Assembly (NCBI GenBank): GCA_001602645.1 | Contig: LUYE01000013.1 | Span: 1 to 64,000 of the forward strand | Direction: 5' to 3' | DNA from: Methanosarcinales archaeon Methan_01 | Lineage (GTDB): Archaea; Halobacteriota; Methanosarcinia; Methanotrichales; Methanotrichaceae | DNA length: 64,000 nucleotides | In this document: piece after piece, positions 18,256-25,539 of the stretch | Position numbering within the stretch: position 1 is the first letter of the stretch | How the letters are laid out: the number at the start of each line of letters is the position of its first letter | Notes under the pieces: generated by a model | Told to the model about the DNA's origin: nothing | Database searches by the model: none | Seen by the model: the letters and a program-made list of their open reading frames with translations, nothing else | Made by a program: the position numbers and the translations under genes

Positions 18256-19419
18256 TCAGCCCCTCCTGGTGGCGGCTTCGACGCATTCAGCAGCGCTGCC
18301 GTAGGCGGCCCTCATCTTACAGAGGCCCGGAACGTAGGCGAGGGCCTTTCCGGAGTTGACCATCATCTTATTGTACCGGTCGCTGGCGGGGGAGACTACC
18401 ATGCAGGTGTCGCAAAAGACCCGCGCCCCCGATCTCTCGATCTTCTCGACGAGGCGGGGGCACCTCTCGGCGATCCTCCGGGCGGTGCAGATCCAGAGCT
18501 CCCGTTCCACCCTTTTCCCCTCCAGGAGGCGGGCGAGCTCCTCCAGCTCGTTTGGCGAGGAGTGGGGGCATCCAACGGCTACGATGTCTACGTCACCGTC
18601 GGGGGCGTTCTCTTCGCGAACCGCCCGGAGATCTTCTGCGGTCAGAGCGATCTCCTCAGCCCCCTTCGGGGCATCGGGGGCATCTTCATCGAAGTAGTAC
18701 AAGGCAACCGAACCGCTGGCGGCCATGGCGGCGCCGAGGGCCTTCAGCTCATCGACCTCAGGCCTTCTTCTAAAGCGAAAACGAGGCACTCCCTCGCCCA
18801 CCTCTCTTCCCACGATGAAGCCCAAGATGCCGTAGTCGGAGGGTTCGAGGTCTGCATCTACTGCGATTTTGTGGGTGGGGATCCGGTTCTCCTCCAGGTG
18901 GTAGCCGTACCTTGGGGTTTTGCCCACCAGGGCCGCCGCCAGGGCCGAGGGCCCTCCCTCCCGGTTCGTCCTCGCCCCGATTACGGAGTTGGCGAAGGAT
19001 ACGGCGGAGGACTCGCTCCAGGCGAGGTGATCGTCCCTCCGGGCGAGCTCCGGCCTGATCTGGTAGGGGGTGCAGGTGCAGTCCGGCGAGACCCCGAGGC
19101 GGCGGTAGGCCTCTACGACCTTGAGCTGCTTTTTTGCGAAGTTCTCGCCGATCTTCATCTCCCTCCACCGGGCGAGGTCCATCCCCGCGGGGTTCAGGAC
19201 CGCCGGGACCGCGACCTTCCCCCGGAGGTCTGAGATCCACTCCAGCCCCGCCTCGCCGATCGTCTTGAAGGAGACCCCAGCGACCTGGACGGACCTGATG
19301 GGGATCAGTTGGTCGGCGCCGTAGATCTCGCCGAGGGCCACCAGGATCTCCATCGCCTTCCTGAGGCTCTCGCCGAGCTCCCCCTGGTACGCCCGCTCCT
19401 CCTCCCGCGATAGGTGCAT
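18256..19419 (-). CDS. Phosphomevalonate dehydratase large subunit (aconitase X catalytic)
   Basis: 387 residues carrying the iron-sulfur catalytic domain of aconitase X. Seen: MHLSREEERAYQGELGESL at the N-terminus, VQVAGVSFKTIGEAGLEW, the CTCTPYQI segment with a cluster cysteine, WSESSAVSFANSVIGARTNREGG, VGCPHSSPNELEEL and VFCDTCMVV followed by NSGKALAY near the end. All are family hallmarks. A TATA-like TTTTTATATC lies about 27 bases before the ATG, so this operon has its own promoter separate from mtrH. Acts with the small subunit directly downstream. Confidence 0.93.
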   Translation of the reverse strand: MHLSREEERAYQGELGESLRKAMEILVALGEIYGADQLIPIRSVQVAGVSFKTIGEAGLEWISDLRGKVAVPAVLNPAGMDLARWREMKIGENFAKKQLKVVEAYRRLGVSPDCTCTPYQIRPELARRDDHLAWSESSAVSFANSVIGARTNREGGPSALAAALVGKTPRYGYHLEENRIPTHKIAVDADLEPSDYGILGFIVGREVGEGVPRFRFRRRPEVDELKALGAAMAASGSVALYYFDEDAPDAPKGAEEIALTAEDLRAVREENAPDGDVDIVAVGCPHSSPNELEELARLLEGKRVERELWICTARRIAERCPRLVEKIERSGARVFCDTCMVVSPASDRYNKMMVNSGKALAYVPGLCKMRAAYGSAAECVEAATRRG

Positions 19420-19469
19420 GTCCTCTTCCTGGAGCCGGAGATATAAAAAGGCTCAGATCGGGTGGAAGC

Positions 19470-20399
19470 TCAGATCAGCCTCCCGATGGGATGTCCAGCT
19501 GCGGGCCAGACCTCCAGGTCCTTCGCCGCCTCGGAGACGAGGATGTCGGTCATCGCAGCCACCGGGAAGACGATCCCAGCCCGCTCGATGGGGCCGTAAA
19601 GTACGAAGTCGCCTCCGGCCAGGATCTCGAGGCCAGCGGAGGCGGCGTCGCAGGCGCGCCGGGCGTTCGCCTCCCTCGATCGGAGCCACCGCCAGGAGGA
19701 GACGGCGTTGTGAATTCCCGAGCCCGCGGGCAAACCGAACCTCGCCTTCGCGAGGACGGTGGCCCGCAGGGACCTACCTGCCCCGTCCCCCAGGGGGACG
19801 ACGCCGGGGTCTATGAGGATGTTGTTGATCTCGAGGCGGCGAGCGAGGTCGACGAGCCCCTCCTTCCGCCCCGGACCCCCCTCCGCCAGGGCCCGGATCG
19901 TCCCCTCCACGGTGGAGTCGGCGGGGCTATAGCCGAGGAGGATGGCGGAGTCGACCTCGCCGTGGGCCAGGGCCACCTCCTCCTCGGGGGTGGTGGCGAT
20001 GCCGATGCTGTTGTATATGCACCTGTCAGCGAGGCCGATCTCCGAGACGAGCTCCGCCATGGCGATCCGCGTCCCCGCCTCGGCGGAGTCGAGGATCAGC
20101 GGGCCGGACCAGAGGCCGTCGACGAATTCGAGGTACCGGCCGAAGGCCTCTGGAGTTTTCGAGTAGAGGTGCAGAATTGCCGGGTTCCCCGTCTCCTCTG
20201 ACAAGGCCCTCTGACGGCAGATCAGCTCCTCGGCCGTCAGCTCATCGAATAGACCCCGATCTTCATCCTCCACGATTCTCTGGCCCTGGTAAAATATCGT
20301 TCCGCAGAGGGCCGTCGGGTTCTCCCCTGGCTGCCCCCCGATCTTTACGCCGGCGACGTTCACCACCTCTTGATCTCTCGCAAACCTGAACAACTCCAC
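19470..20399 (-). CDS. mtrH: MtrH-type tetrahydromethanopterin S-methyltransferase subunit
   Basis: 309-residue TIM-barrel methyltransferase that carries methyl groups between H4MPT and the corrinoid of MtrA. Seen: VVNVAGVKIGGQPGENPTAL, GTIFYQGQRIVEDE, ILDSAEAGTRIAMAELVSEIGLADRCIYNSI and NNILIDPGVVPLGDG, in MtrH order. It stands alone, with no other mtr subunits in the window, so it may be the cellular MtrH encoded apart from its complex or a paralogue serving another corrinoid protein. A TATA-like GGCTATAGAG lies about 28 bases before the ATG. Confidence 0.85.
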   Translation of the reverse strand: MELFRFARDQEVVNVAGVKIGGQPGENPTALCGTIFYQGQRIVEDEDRGLFDELTAEELICRQRALSEETGNPAILHLYSKTPEAFGRYLEFVDGLWSGPLILDSAEAGTRIAMAELVSEIGLADRCIYNSIGIATTPEEEVALAHGEVDSAILLGYSPADSTVEGTIRALAEGGPGRKEGLVDLARRLEINNILIDPGVVPLGDGAGRSLRATVLAKARFGLPAGSGIHNAVSSWRWLRSREANARRACDAASAGLEILAGGDFVLYGPIERAGIVFPVAAMTDILVSEAAKDLEVWPAAGHPIGRLI

Positions 20400-20485
20400 C
20401 GCCTCGAACTCGTCAGAGCTTCAACTCTATAGCCACGTCGCTCCTACCAGGCCAAAAAAGTTCGGATCGGCCTTCCTTCCGGGGG

Positions 20486-22087
20486 CTAAGCGTCGATCGC
20501 CTTCTTCTTCAGCAGTCGATGATAGGTGATGGCAAATCGATGGGCCTCGTCCCTCATCTCCTGAACGAAGAGGGAGGCCCTATCGTCTCTTTTGATCGGA
20601 AGAGGCCGGAGGCGGCCGGGGGCGTATATCTCCTCCTCCCGCTTCGCGATGGAGATGACGGGCATGGTGAGGCCAAGCCTCCGGAGCTCCTGGGAGGCGG
20701 CAAAGAGCTGCCCCTTCCCGCCGTCGATGACGATCAGGTCGGGCATCTCCCCCCCCTCCACCTTCAGCCGGAGGTAGCGCCTCCTGACGATCTCGCCGAT
20801 GGAGGCGAAGTCGTCGATCCCGTCGACGGTCCTCACCTTGAAGCGGCGGTACCCCTTCTTGTCCGGCTGGCCTCCCCGGAACTGGACCATCGAGCCGACG
20901 GTGAAGCTTCCGGCGAGGTGGGAGACGTCGAAGACCTCGACGACGTTCGGAGGCCCCGGGAGGGAGAGCGCCTCGGCGAGGGCGAGGAGCTTCTTTTTGT
21001 CGCCCAAGAACCGGACCGTTACGTTCTTCTCCGCCAGATCGAGGAGCTTCCTCTTCTCCCCCTGCTTCGGGACGGTGACCCGGACCCGTCTTCCTTTGAT
21101 GTAGGAGAGGAAGTCGACGATGGAGTCGTCGAGGGCTTCACCCAGGATCAGCTCCTCGGGAGGCGTTTCCTCGGAGTAGTGCTGGACGAGGAACTCCTCA
21201 AGGAAGCTCTCGGTCCGGGGGAAGACGTGCTCCTCCTTCCCCTCCAGGGTCCCCCGGTAGACCTTGAAGAGCATCAGGTAGACGGTCTCGCCGTCGACGA
21301 TCCAGCTCAGGACGTCCTCGTCGTACCTCTTGTCCCGCTCGATCTGCTGGCGCTCCTGGAGGCTCTCCAGGGCCCGGATCTCGTCCCGGAGCTCCATCGC
21401 CTGCTCGAACTCCCGCCGCTCCGAGAGGGCTGCCATCTCCTCCTTCAAGGAGCCGATCAGCTCCCGGGTCCTGCCCCGCAGGACCGCCTCGGCCCTCGCC
21501 ACCCGCGCCCTGTACTCCGCGGGCGCGATCTTCCCGATGCAGGGGCCGGAGCAAAACCCCATGGAGTAGCGGAGGCACTCCCTCTTCGGAAGCCGCCTGC
21601 AGGTCCGCAGGCCAAAGGTCTTCCGGACGGCGGAGAGGACGAGGTCCCTCTCCCTCGCGGAGACGAAGGGGCCGAAGTAGCTGCCGCCGCCCGCTCGCAG
21701 GCGGGAGAGATGGATTCGGGGAAACTCCTCGTCGGTGAGGTGGATCGAGGCGTATCGGGAGGAGTCCTTCAGCCGGACGTTGTACTTCGGCCAGTGCTTT
21801 TTGATGAGGGCGTTCTCGAGGAGCAGCGCCTCCACCTCGCTTTTGGTGACGATGAAGTCGAGGCCGCTCGCCGCCGAGACGAGGGCCGAGGTCTTGGGAT
21901 CGAGCTCCCTCTTCTGGAAGTAGCTGGCGACCCTTTTTTTCAGGTCCCGCGCCTTTCCGACGTAGATGACGGCTCCCTCGTCGTCCTTGAAGAGGTAGCA
22001 GCCGGGGAGGTGGGGGAGGGGTTCGGGGTCGATCATGGGGCTATCTGGCTTTTGTCGGCGGCGATCATTGAAAGCTTCTCCGGTCAA
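20486..22087 (-). CDS. uvrC: Excinuclease ABC subunit C
   Basis: Nuclease of the bacterial-type nucleotide excision repair system, making both incisions around a lesion bound by UvrAB. Residues about 20-100 are the GIY-YIG domain (LPGCYLFKDDEGAVIYVGKARDL), followed by the cysteine cluster CRRLPKRECLRYSMGFCSGPC, a UVR coil (EFEQAMELRDEIRALESLQ) and the RNase-H-like 3' nuclease (VEVFDVSHLAGSFTVGSMV, LIVIDGGKGQL). The chain ends at RFAITYHRLLKKK and lacks the usual C-terminal double helix-hairpin-helix, giving 533 residues instead of about 600. Start ATG at 22087 or, closer to the domain, 22036. UvrA and UvrB are not in the window. Confidence 0.93.
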   Translation of the reverse strand: MTGEAFNDRRRQKPDSPMIDPEPLPHLPGCYLFKDDEGAVIYVGKARDLKKRVASYFQKRELDPKTSALVSAASGLDFIVTKSEVEALLLENALIKKHWPKYNVRLKDSSRYASIHLTDEEFPRIHLSRLRAGGGSYFGPFVSARERDLVLSAVRKTFGLRTCRRLPKRECLRYSMGFCSGPCIGKIAPAEYRARVARAEAVLRGRTRELIGSLKEEMAALSERREFEQAMELRDEIRALESLQERQQIERDKRYDEDVLSWIVDGETVYLMLFKVYRGTLEGKEEHVFPRTESFLEEFLVQHYSEETPPEELILGEALDDSIVDFLSYIKGRRVRVTVPKQGEKRKLLDLAEKNVTVRFLGDKKKLLALAEALSLPGPPNVVEVFDVSHLAGSFTVGSMVQFRGGQPDKKGYRRFKVRTVDGIDDFASIGEIVRRRYLRLKVEGGEMPDLIVIDGGKGQLFAASQELRRLGLTMPVISIAKREEEIYAPGRLRPLPIKRDDRASLFVQEMRDEAHRFAITYHRLLKKKAIDA

Positions 22088-22341
22088 ACCGGGGACCCTC
22101 GGGGGTGTGGATAGGTGGATCTGACGGATCCGGCCGCTGGAAGCCTTTTTCCAGCCTCAAGCCGGACGGGCTGCGGCGATGGCAGCCGTTTCGGCGTCCC
22201 CCGCAGGGCTCGGTCGAGGGCGCCCTGGGATCGATCGTCCGGGTGCTTCACGGCATGGTTTTTGGAGTGGCGAGATGATCCGCTCGCCTGAGGCAGCGGC
22301 GGAAATGGCGTTGATGGCGCTTATCCTCCTCATCGTTAACG

Positions 22342-22782
22342 GTGATGAGCCAGACCCTGCCGGCTAAAGACGTATATACGAGCAAGGAGGGAGGAGGAAG
22401 CACGTCCTCATTGCTGGATGCTTTAGCCGAAAGGATCATAGCGCGTCTCGTCGGGCCGATGAGCCTTCGATTCGTATTTCAACCACTGGTAGCGGTGCTG
22501 CTGGGGATACGCGACGGGGCGATGGATGCAAAGGCGGGCGAACCGCCGTTCATCATTGATCTGATCATCGACCGTGGTAACCGAAGGACCAAACTTGCGG
22601 GAGTTCTCAAGTCTCTCTTCAAGACGATCATCATAGCAACCGTCTTCGATATGATCGCTCAATACCTCATCTTCGATCAGGTCCGCGTCATCCCGGCGAT
22701 TATAGTCGGCGTATTCCTCCTCACCGCCCCTTATTCTCTGGCCAGGGGGATGACCAACAGGATTCTTACTGTAAGAAGATAA
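22342..22782 (+). CDS. Small conserved membrane protein
   Basis: About 145 residues. Residues 40-55 form a hydrophobic segment (LRFVFQPLVAVLLGIRDG), then a polar stretch, and two further helices (LFKTIIIATVFDMIAQYLIF and VIPAIIVGVFLLTAPYSLA) ending LARGMTNRILT. The GRFRP-like central turn and final ARGMTNR motif are shared by a widespread uncharacterised family of three-helix membrane proteins. No function known. Start GTG at 22342 or ATG at 22345. Alone on its strand. Confidence 0.65.
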   Translation: MMSQTLPAKDVYTSKEGGGSTSSLLDALAERIIARLVGPMSLRFVFQPLVAVLLGIRDGAMDAKAGEPPFIIDLIIDRGNRRTKLAGVLKSLFKTIIIATVFDMIAQYLIFDQVRVIPAIIVGVFLLTAPYSLARGMTNRILTVRR

Positions 22783-22908
22783 GACGATCGGATAAAAGTC
22801 TGGAATCAACGCGATTGTAGCAGTCTTGCAAGCCGTCTCCGGAGTTCTTCTTATCCCTTGCATTTCAGTTGCTCATCGTATGATCGACGGCAATAGTTCT
22901 GGATTCTG

Positions 22909-23085
22909 TCAAGCTTCTCCGTCTTCAAGGATATCCTTCAAGTGGAGTGATATCGCGTCCTCCACGTTCTCCAGGGCCTCTTCGTAAGCGTCTCCCTGAG
23001 TGTAGCAGCCCTGAAGCTCGGGACAGAAGGCGAAGTACCCGTCCTTGTCCTTCTCGATCACCACGGAGAAGCGATAATTCTTCAT
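22909..23085 (-). CDS. HicB-like antitoxin domain protein, short
   Basis: 58 residues starting MKNYRFSVVIEKDKDGYFAF, then CPELQGCYTQGDAYEEALENVEDAISLHL. This is the partial RNase-H fold of HicB antitoxins with the conserved DGYFAFCPELQGC strand pattern. No C-terminal DNA-binding helix follows. No intact HicA-like toxin lies next to it, so it is a solitary HicB, or an antitoxin left behind. A relic resembling HicA lies between this gene and another HicB gene upstream. Confidence 0.8.
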   Translation of the reverse strand: MKNYRFSVVIEKDKDGYFAFCPELQGCYTQGDAYEEALENVEDAISLHLKDILEDGEA

Positions 23086-23119
23086 TCATCCACCATCTGT
23101 GCTTTTCAGATTCAAGTTT

Positions 23120-23235
23120 ATACCTGGAAAGGAGCCGATAAATACCTATCTTTTCATGGATTCGATGGGCCATCCTGTGATTTATAAGGACTCTTAAATC
23201 CCAGGGCGTGTAACCGCCTAATCAGCTCATTTCAG
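23120..23235 (-). pseudogene. Probable HicA toxin relic
   Basis: On the minus strand one frame reads ELIRRLHALGFKSPY, the typical start of a HicA double-stranded RNA-binding fold (family pattern ELIRRLRALGF.GPY). It then loses sense and meets stops. It directly follows a HicB gene, where hicA sits in many archaeal hicBA pairs. The match is short, so the call is tentative. Confidence 0.4.
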
Positions 23236-23262
23236 GAGGCTGGCGAAAGCCGGGACGTGATT

Positions 23263-23514
23263 CTAAGCTTCTACCGGCGCCTCCGGCACTTCGATCTCAT
23301 ACCCCCCGATAGCGGGCATGGGAAGATCAAACCGCAGGCTGAAAGCTATCCAGTCTTCTATAGCGAGCCTCAAGTTCTCGCGGCACTCGACCTCGGTCTT
23401 GCCGCTTGCCCAGACGCCATTCAACTCCGGCACCTCACCGTAATAGGGCTCTTCATCATCGATGACCTCGTAGACCGCCCTGGACATCGCCGCCTGGATG
23501 TACTCGCAGAACAT
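23263..23514 (-). CDS. HicB-family antitoxin-like protein
   Basis: 83 residues. Starts MFCEYIQAAMSRAVYEVIDDEEPYYGEVPELNGVWASG and continues TEVECRENLRLAIEDWIAFSLR, the strand-turn-helix of HicB. The ending GYEIEVPEAP is a common C-terminus for HicB proteins without a DNA-binding helix. It lies 28 bases before a decayed HicA-like segment on the same strand, so this looks like a toxin-antitoxin pair whose toxin died. It may still bind other HicA proteins in the cell. Confidence 0.8.
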   Translation of the reverse strand: MFCEYIQAAMSRAVYEVIDDEEPYYGEVPELNGVWASGKTEVECRENLRLAIEDWIAFSLRFDLPMPAIGGYEIEVPEAPVEA

Positions 23515-23659
23515 ATCAAGATCTTATTTGACGGTCCGAGATATAAATCAGTTCTTCTTCGACAGGGTGATCCGTGGTCGCTCAGGCCGGAAAGCCTCCA
23601 TCAAGAAGCCGGCACAGCTCTTCCATGCCACCAGAGCGGCTCACCTTTGCCCTCCCGCC

Positions 23660-24253
23660 CTAAGGCGGAAACCGCCTCGCCACCATCTCCCGCACCTCCC
23701 CAAGCCACCCCCGCCTCTCCTCCTGGGTGCTGGTCACCACTACGGAAAACGTCCTCCGGCGGACGTCGTCGACGCCGCAGAGGCCGAAGACGCACCTCTT
23801 CCAGAGCGCCTCCAGGGGGTCGCCGAAGGCCGCAAGCTCCCGCTCCTCCGGGGTGTTGGAGGTGTTGAAGACGAGGGCGGACCTCGCCCGCAAAAGGCCG
23901 ATCGGGACGCCCTCGCCGCCATCCCCCTCGACGAACTCGTAGGCTACGCCGGGCCTGATAACCCGGTCGACCCATCCCTTCAGGATCGCCGGAGGCTGAC
24001 CCCACCAGTTGGGGTGGACGATGACGATCCCGTCGGCGGCGGCGATCTCGTCGCAGTATCTCTGGACGACGGGATCGACCGGGCCGTCCCTGGGGATCTC
24101 GGGGCCGGGAAGTATGGGGTCGAACCTCTCGGCGTAGAGGTCGTGGAAGGAGACGTCGTGGCCGTTTTGGGTCAGCGCCTCCACCGCCGCCTCCGCTATG
24201 GCGTGGTTGAAGCTTCCGGGTTCGGGGTGGCCGAGGATCACTGAAATTCTCAT
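23660..24253 (-). CDS. Flavodoxin-fold NAD(P)H dehydrogenase (quinone)-like protein
   Basis: 197 residues of the DT-diaphorase/MdaB family, cytosolic, with FMN or FAD. Seen: ISVILGHPEPGSFNHAIAEA (flavin phosphate loop), HDVSFHDLYAERFDPILPG, DGIVIVHPNWWGQPPAILKGWVDRV (the WW.PA.LKGW.DRV signature of the family) and ALVFNTSNTPEE. Likely reduces quinones or similar compounds, perhaps as protection against redox stress. A TATA-like AAGATAAATCC about 30 bases before the ATG marks a leaderless start. Confidence 0.87.
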   Translation of the reverse strand: MRISVILGHPEPGSFNHAIAEAAVEALTQNGHDVSFHDLYAERFDPILPGPEIPRDGPVDPVVQRYCDEIAAADGIVIVHPNWWGQPPAILKGWVDRVIRPGVAYEFVEGDGGEGVPIGLLRARSALVFNTSNTPEERELAAFGDPLEALWKRCVFGLCGVDDVRRRTFSVVVTSTQEERRGWLGEVREMVARRFPP

Positions 24254-24379
24254 GGGCTTTTAAAAGTGAGCGGATTTATCTTAAGCTTTGTTTTCTGTTG
24301 GAAAAGCCTTTGAGGGCGATGGCGGAGGCGCGGCCCCGGCGCCGATGGCCTCCGGCCCCTCGATCCCGCCCATAATCCC

Positions 24380-24934
24380 TTACTTCTTCTCGGGAACCTT
24401 CGCCTGCTCGTAGGCGAGGATCGAGGCCTTGGCGTGGACCCGGACGAAGGGGCTCTCGTCCTCCTCGGCCGCCCTCTTCAGGATCCCCAGAGACTTCTCG
24501 TCCATCATCTCGCCGAGAACCCAGGCCGCGCCGCCCCGGATCTCCTCGTTCGTCTCCTTATTCAGAAGGAGTTCTGCCATCCTGTCCTGAACCAGCTCTT
24601 TTCCCATGGCAGCAAGCCCCACCATGGCGTTGGCCTTGACGACGTCCTCGGGATCCTTGAGGGCGGAGACGAGGGGCTCCACCGCCTCCTGCCCGCCCTT
24701 CTTGGCGAGGGCGTTGACGGCGTTCGCCCTCAGAAGCATGTTCCCCTCCTTGGAGATGACCTCGGCGAGCTTCTCGACCGGCCATGTGGCGTCGGGGAGG
24801 TTCTCGGGGACCTCGGGGCCCGCCAGGGCGTCGATCGCCTCCGTCTCGCCGAGGGGGACCGCCTTCTGCTTCTCCTTCTTCGCCTTCTCCGCGGTCGCCT
24901 TCTTCTCCTTCTTCGCCTTCTTCGCTTCTGCCAT
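24380..24934 (-). CDS. HEAT-repeat protein with a lysine-rich N-terminus
   Basis: 184 residues. The first 26 are almost only Ala, Lys, Glu (EAKKAKKEKKATAEKAKKEK), like a histone tail. Then come four HEAT or PBS-lyase type repeats: LLRANAVNALAKKGGQEAVEPLVSAL, VVKANAMVGLAAMGKELVQDRMAELL, EIRGGAAWVLGEMMDEKSLGILKRA, VRVHAKASILAYEQA. Such proteins act as scaffolds; the basic tail could touch nucleic acid. Lies 17 bases after iorB on the same strand, probably in the same operon. Confidence 0.75.
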   Translation of the reverse strand: MAEAKKAKKEKKATAEKAKKEKQKAVPLGETEAIDALAGPEVPENLPDATWPVEKLAEVISKEGNMLLRANAVNALAKKGGQEAVEPLVSALKDPEDVVKANAMVGLAAMGKELVQDRMAELLLNKETNEEIRGGAAWVLGEMMDEKSLGILKRAAEEDESPFVRVHAKASILAYEQAKVPEKK

Positions 24935-24951
24935 GGACTTTTGAATGAAGC

Positions 24952-25539
24952 CTATTCTACTTCAATTTTTCCAAGTTCGAAGGCCTTCCTGTTGATATCC
25001 AAAAACTTTGCTGGGACCGACTCCGTTAGCGCCTCCAAGAGGGTTGCCCCTCCTATTGGCAGGTACCTCGCGAGGCCCCCCAGCATCACCACGTTCGTCG
25101 CCTGGGGGCTTCCCGCCCTCGCCGCAAGGCCGGTGGCGTCTATGGCCCTGACCATCGAGGCGATCCCCCGAAGGAGGTCGAGGATCTCCTCGACGGCGGG
25201 GTAGCTGGCCTGGCCAGTGGTGACGGTTATGGGGAGGACGGGCGTTGTATTGACCAGGGCGACCCCCTCTGGAGAGAGGTAGTGGGCATACCTCAGGCCT
25301 TCTGCCGGCTCCATCGCCAGGAGGACGTCGGCGCTCCCCGGGGATATCATGGCGCTGTACCGGCAGCCGACCCTGATGTGATTGATGACGCTGCCGCCCC
25401 GCTGGGCCATCCCGTGGGTCTCGACCCCCCGGACCGAGAGCCCCTCCTTCAGGGCGGCCCTGCCGATGATCTCGGATATCAGGATCACGCCCTGGCCGCC
25501 GACTCCGACGACGACGACGTCGCATTCCGAGGTTCTCAT
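24952..25539 (-). CDS. iorB: Indolepyruvate:ferredoxin oxidoreductase, beta subunit (copy 1)
   Basis: Gamma-domain type subunit of a 2-oxoacid:ferredoxin oxidoreductase. With IorA it converts aryl pyruvates to aryl acetyl-CoA, or the reverse, with ferredoxin. Seen: VVVGVGGQGVILISEIIGRAA at the N-terminus, SVRGVETHGMAQRGGSVINHIR, and VMLGGLARYLP. 195 residues from the ATG at 25539, which overlaps the iorA stop (ATGA). In methanogens this enzyme also allows aromatic amino acids to be made from imported aryl acids. Confidence 0.92.
   Translation of the reverse strand: MRTSECDVVVVGVGGQGVILISEIIGRAALKEGLSVRGVETHGMAQRGGSVINHIRVGCRYSAMISPGSADVLLAMEPAEGLRYAHYLSPEGVALVNTTPVLPITVTTGQASYPAVEEILDLLRGIASMVRAIDATGLAARAGSPQATNVVMLGGLARYLPIGGATLLEALTESVPAKFLDINRKAFELGKIEVE

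Noticed and set aside
20519-22114. 531-codon open frame opposite uvrC
   Set aside because: Long only because the high-GC complement lacks stops; the protein is Leu/Gly/Glu-rich without domains, while uvrC is clear on the other strand.
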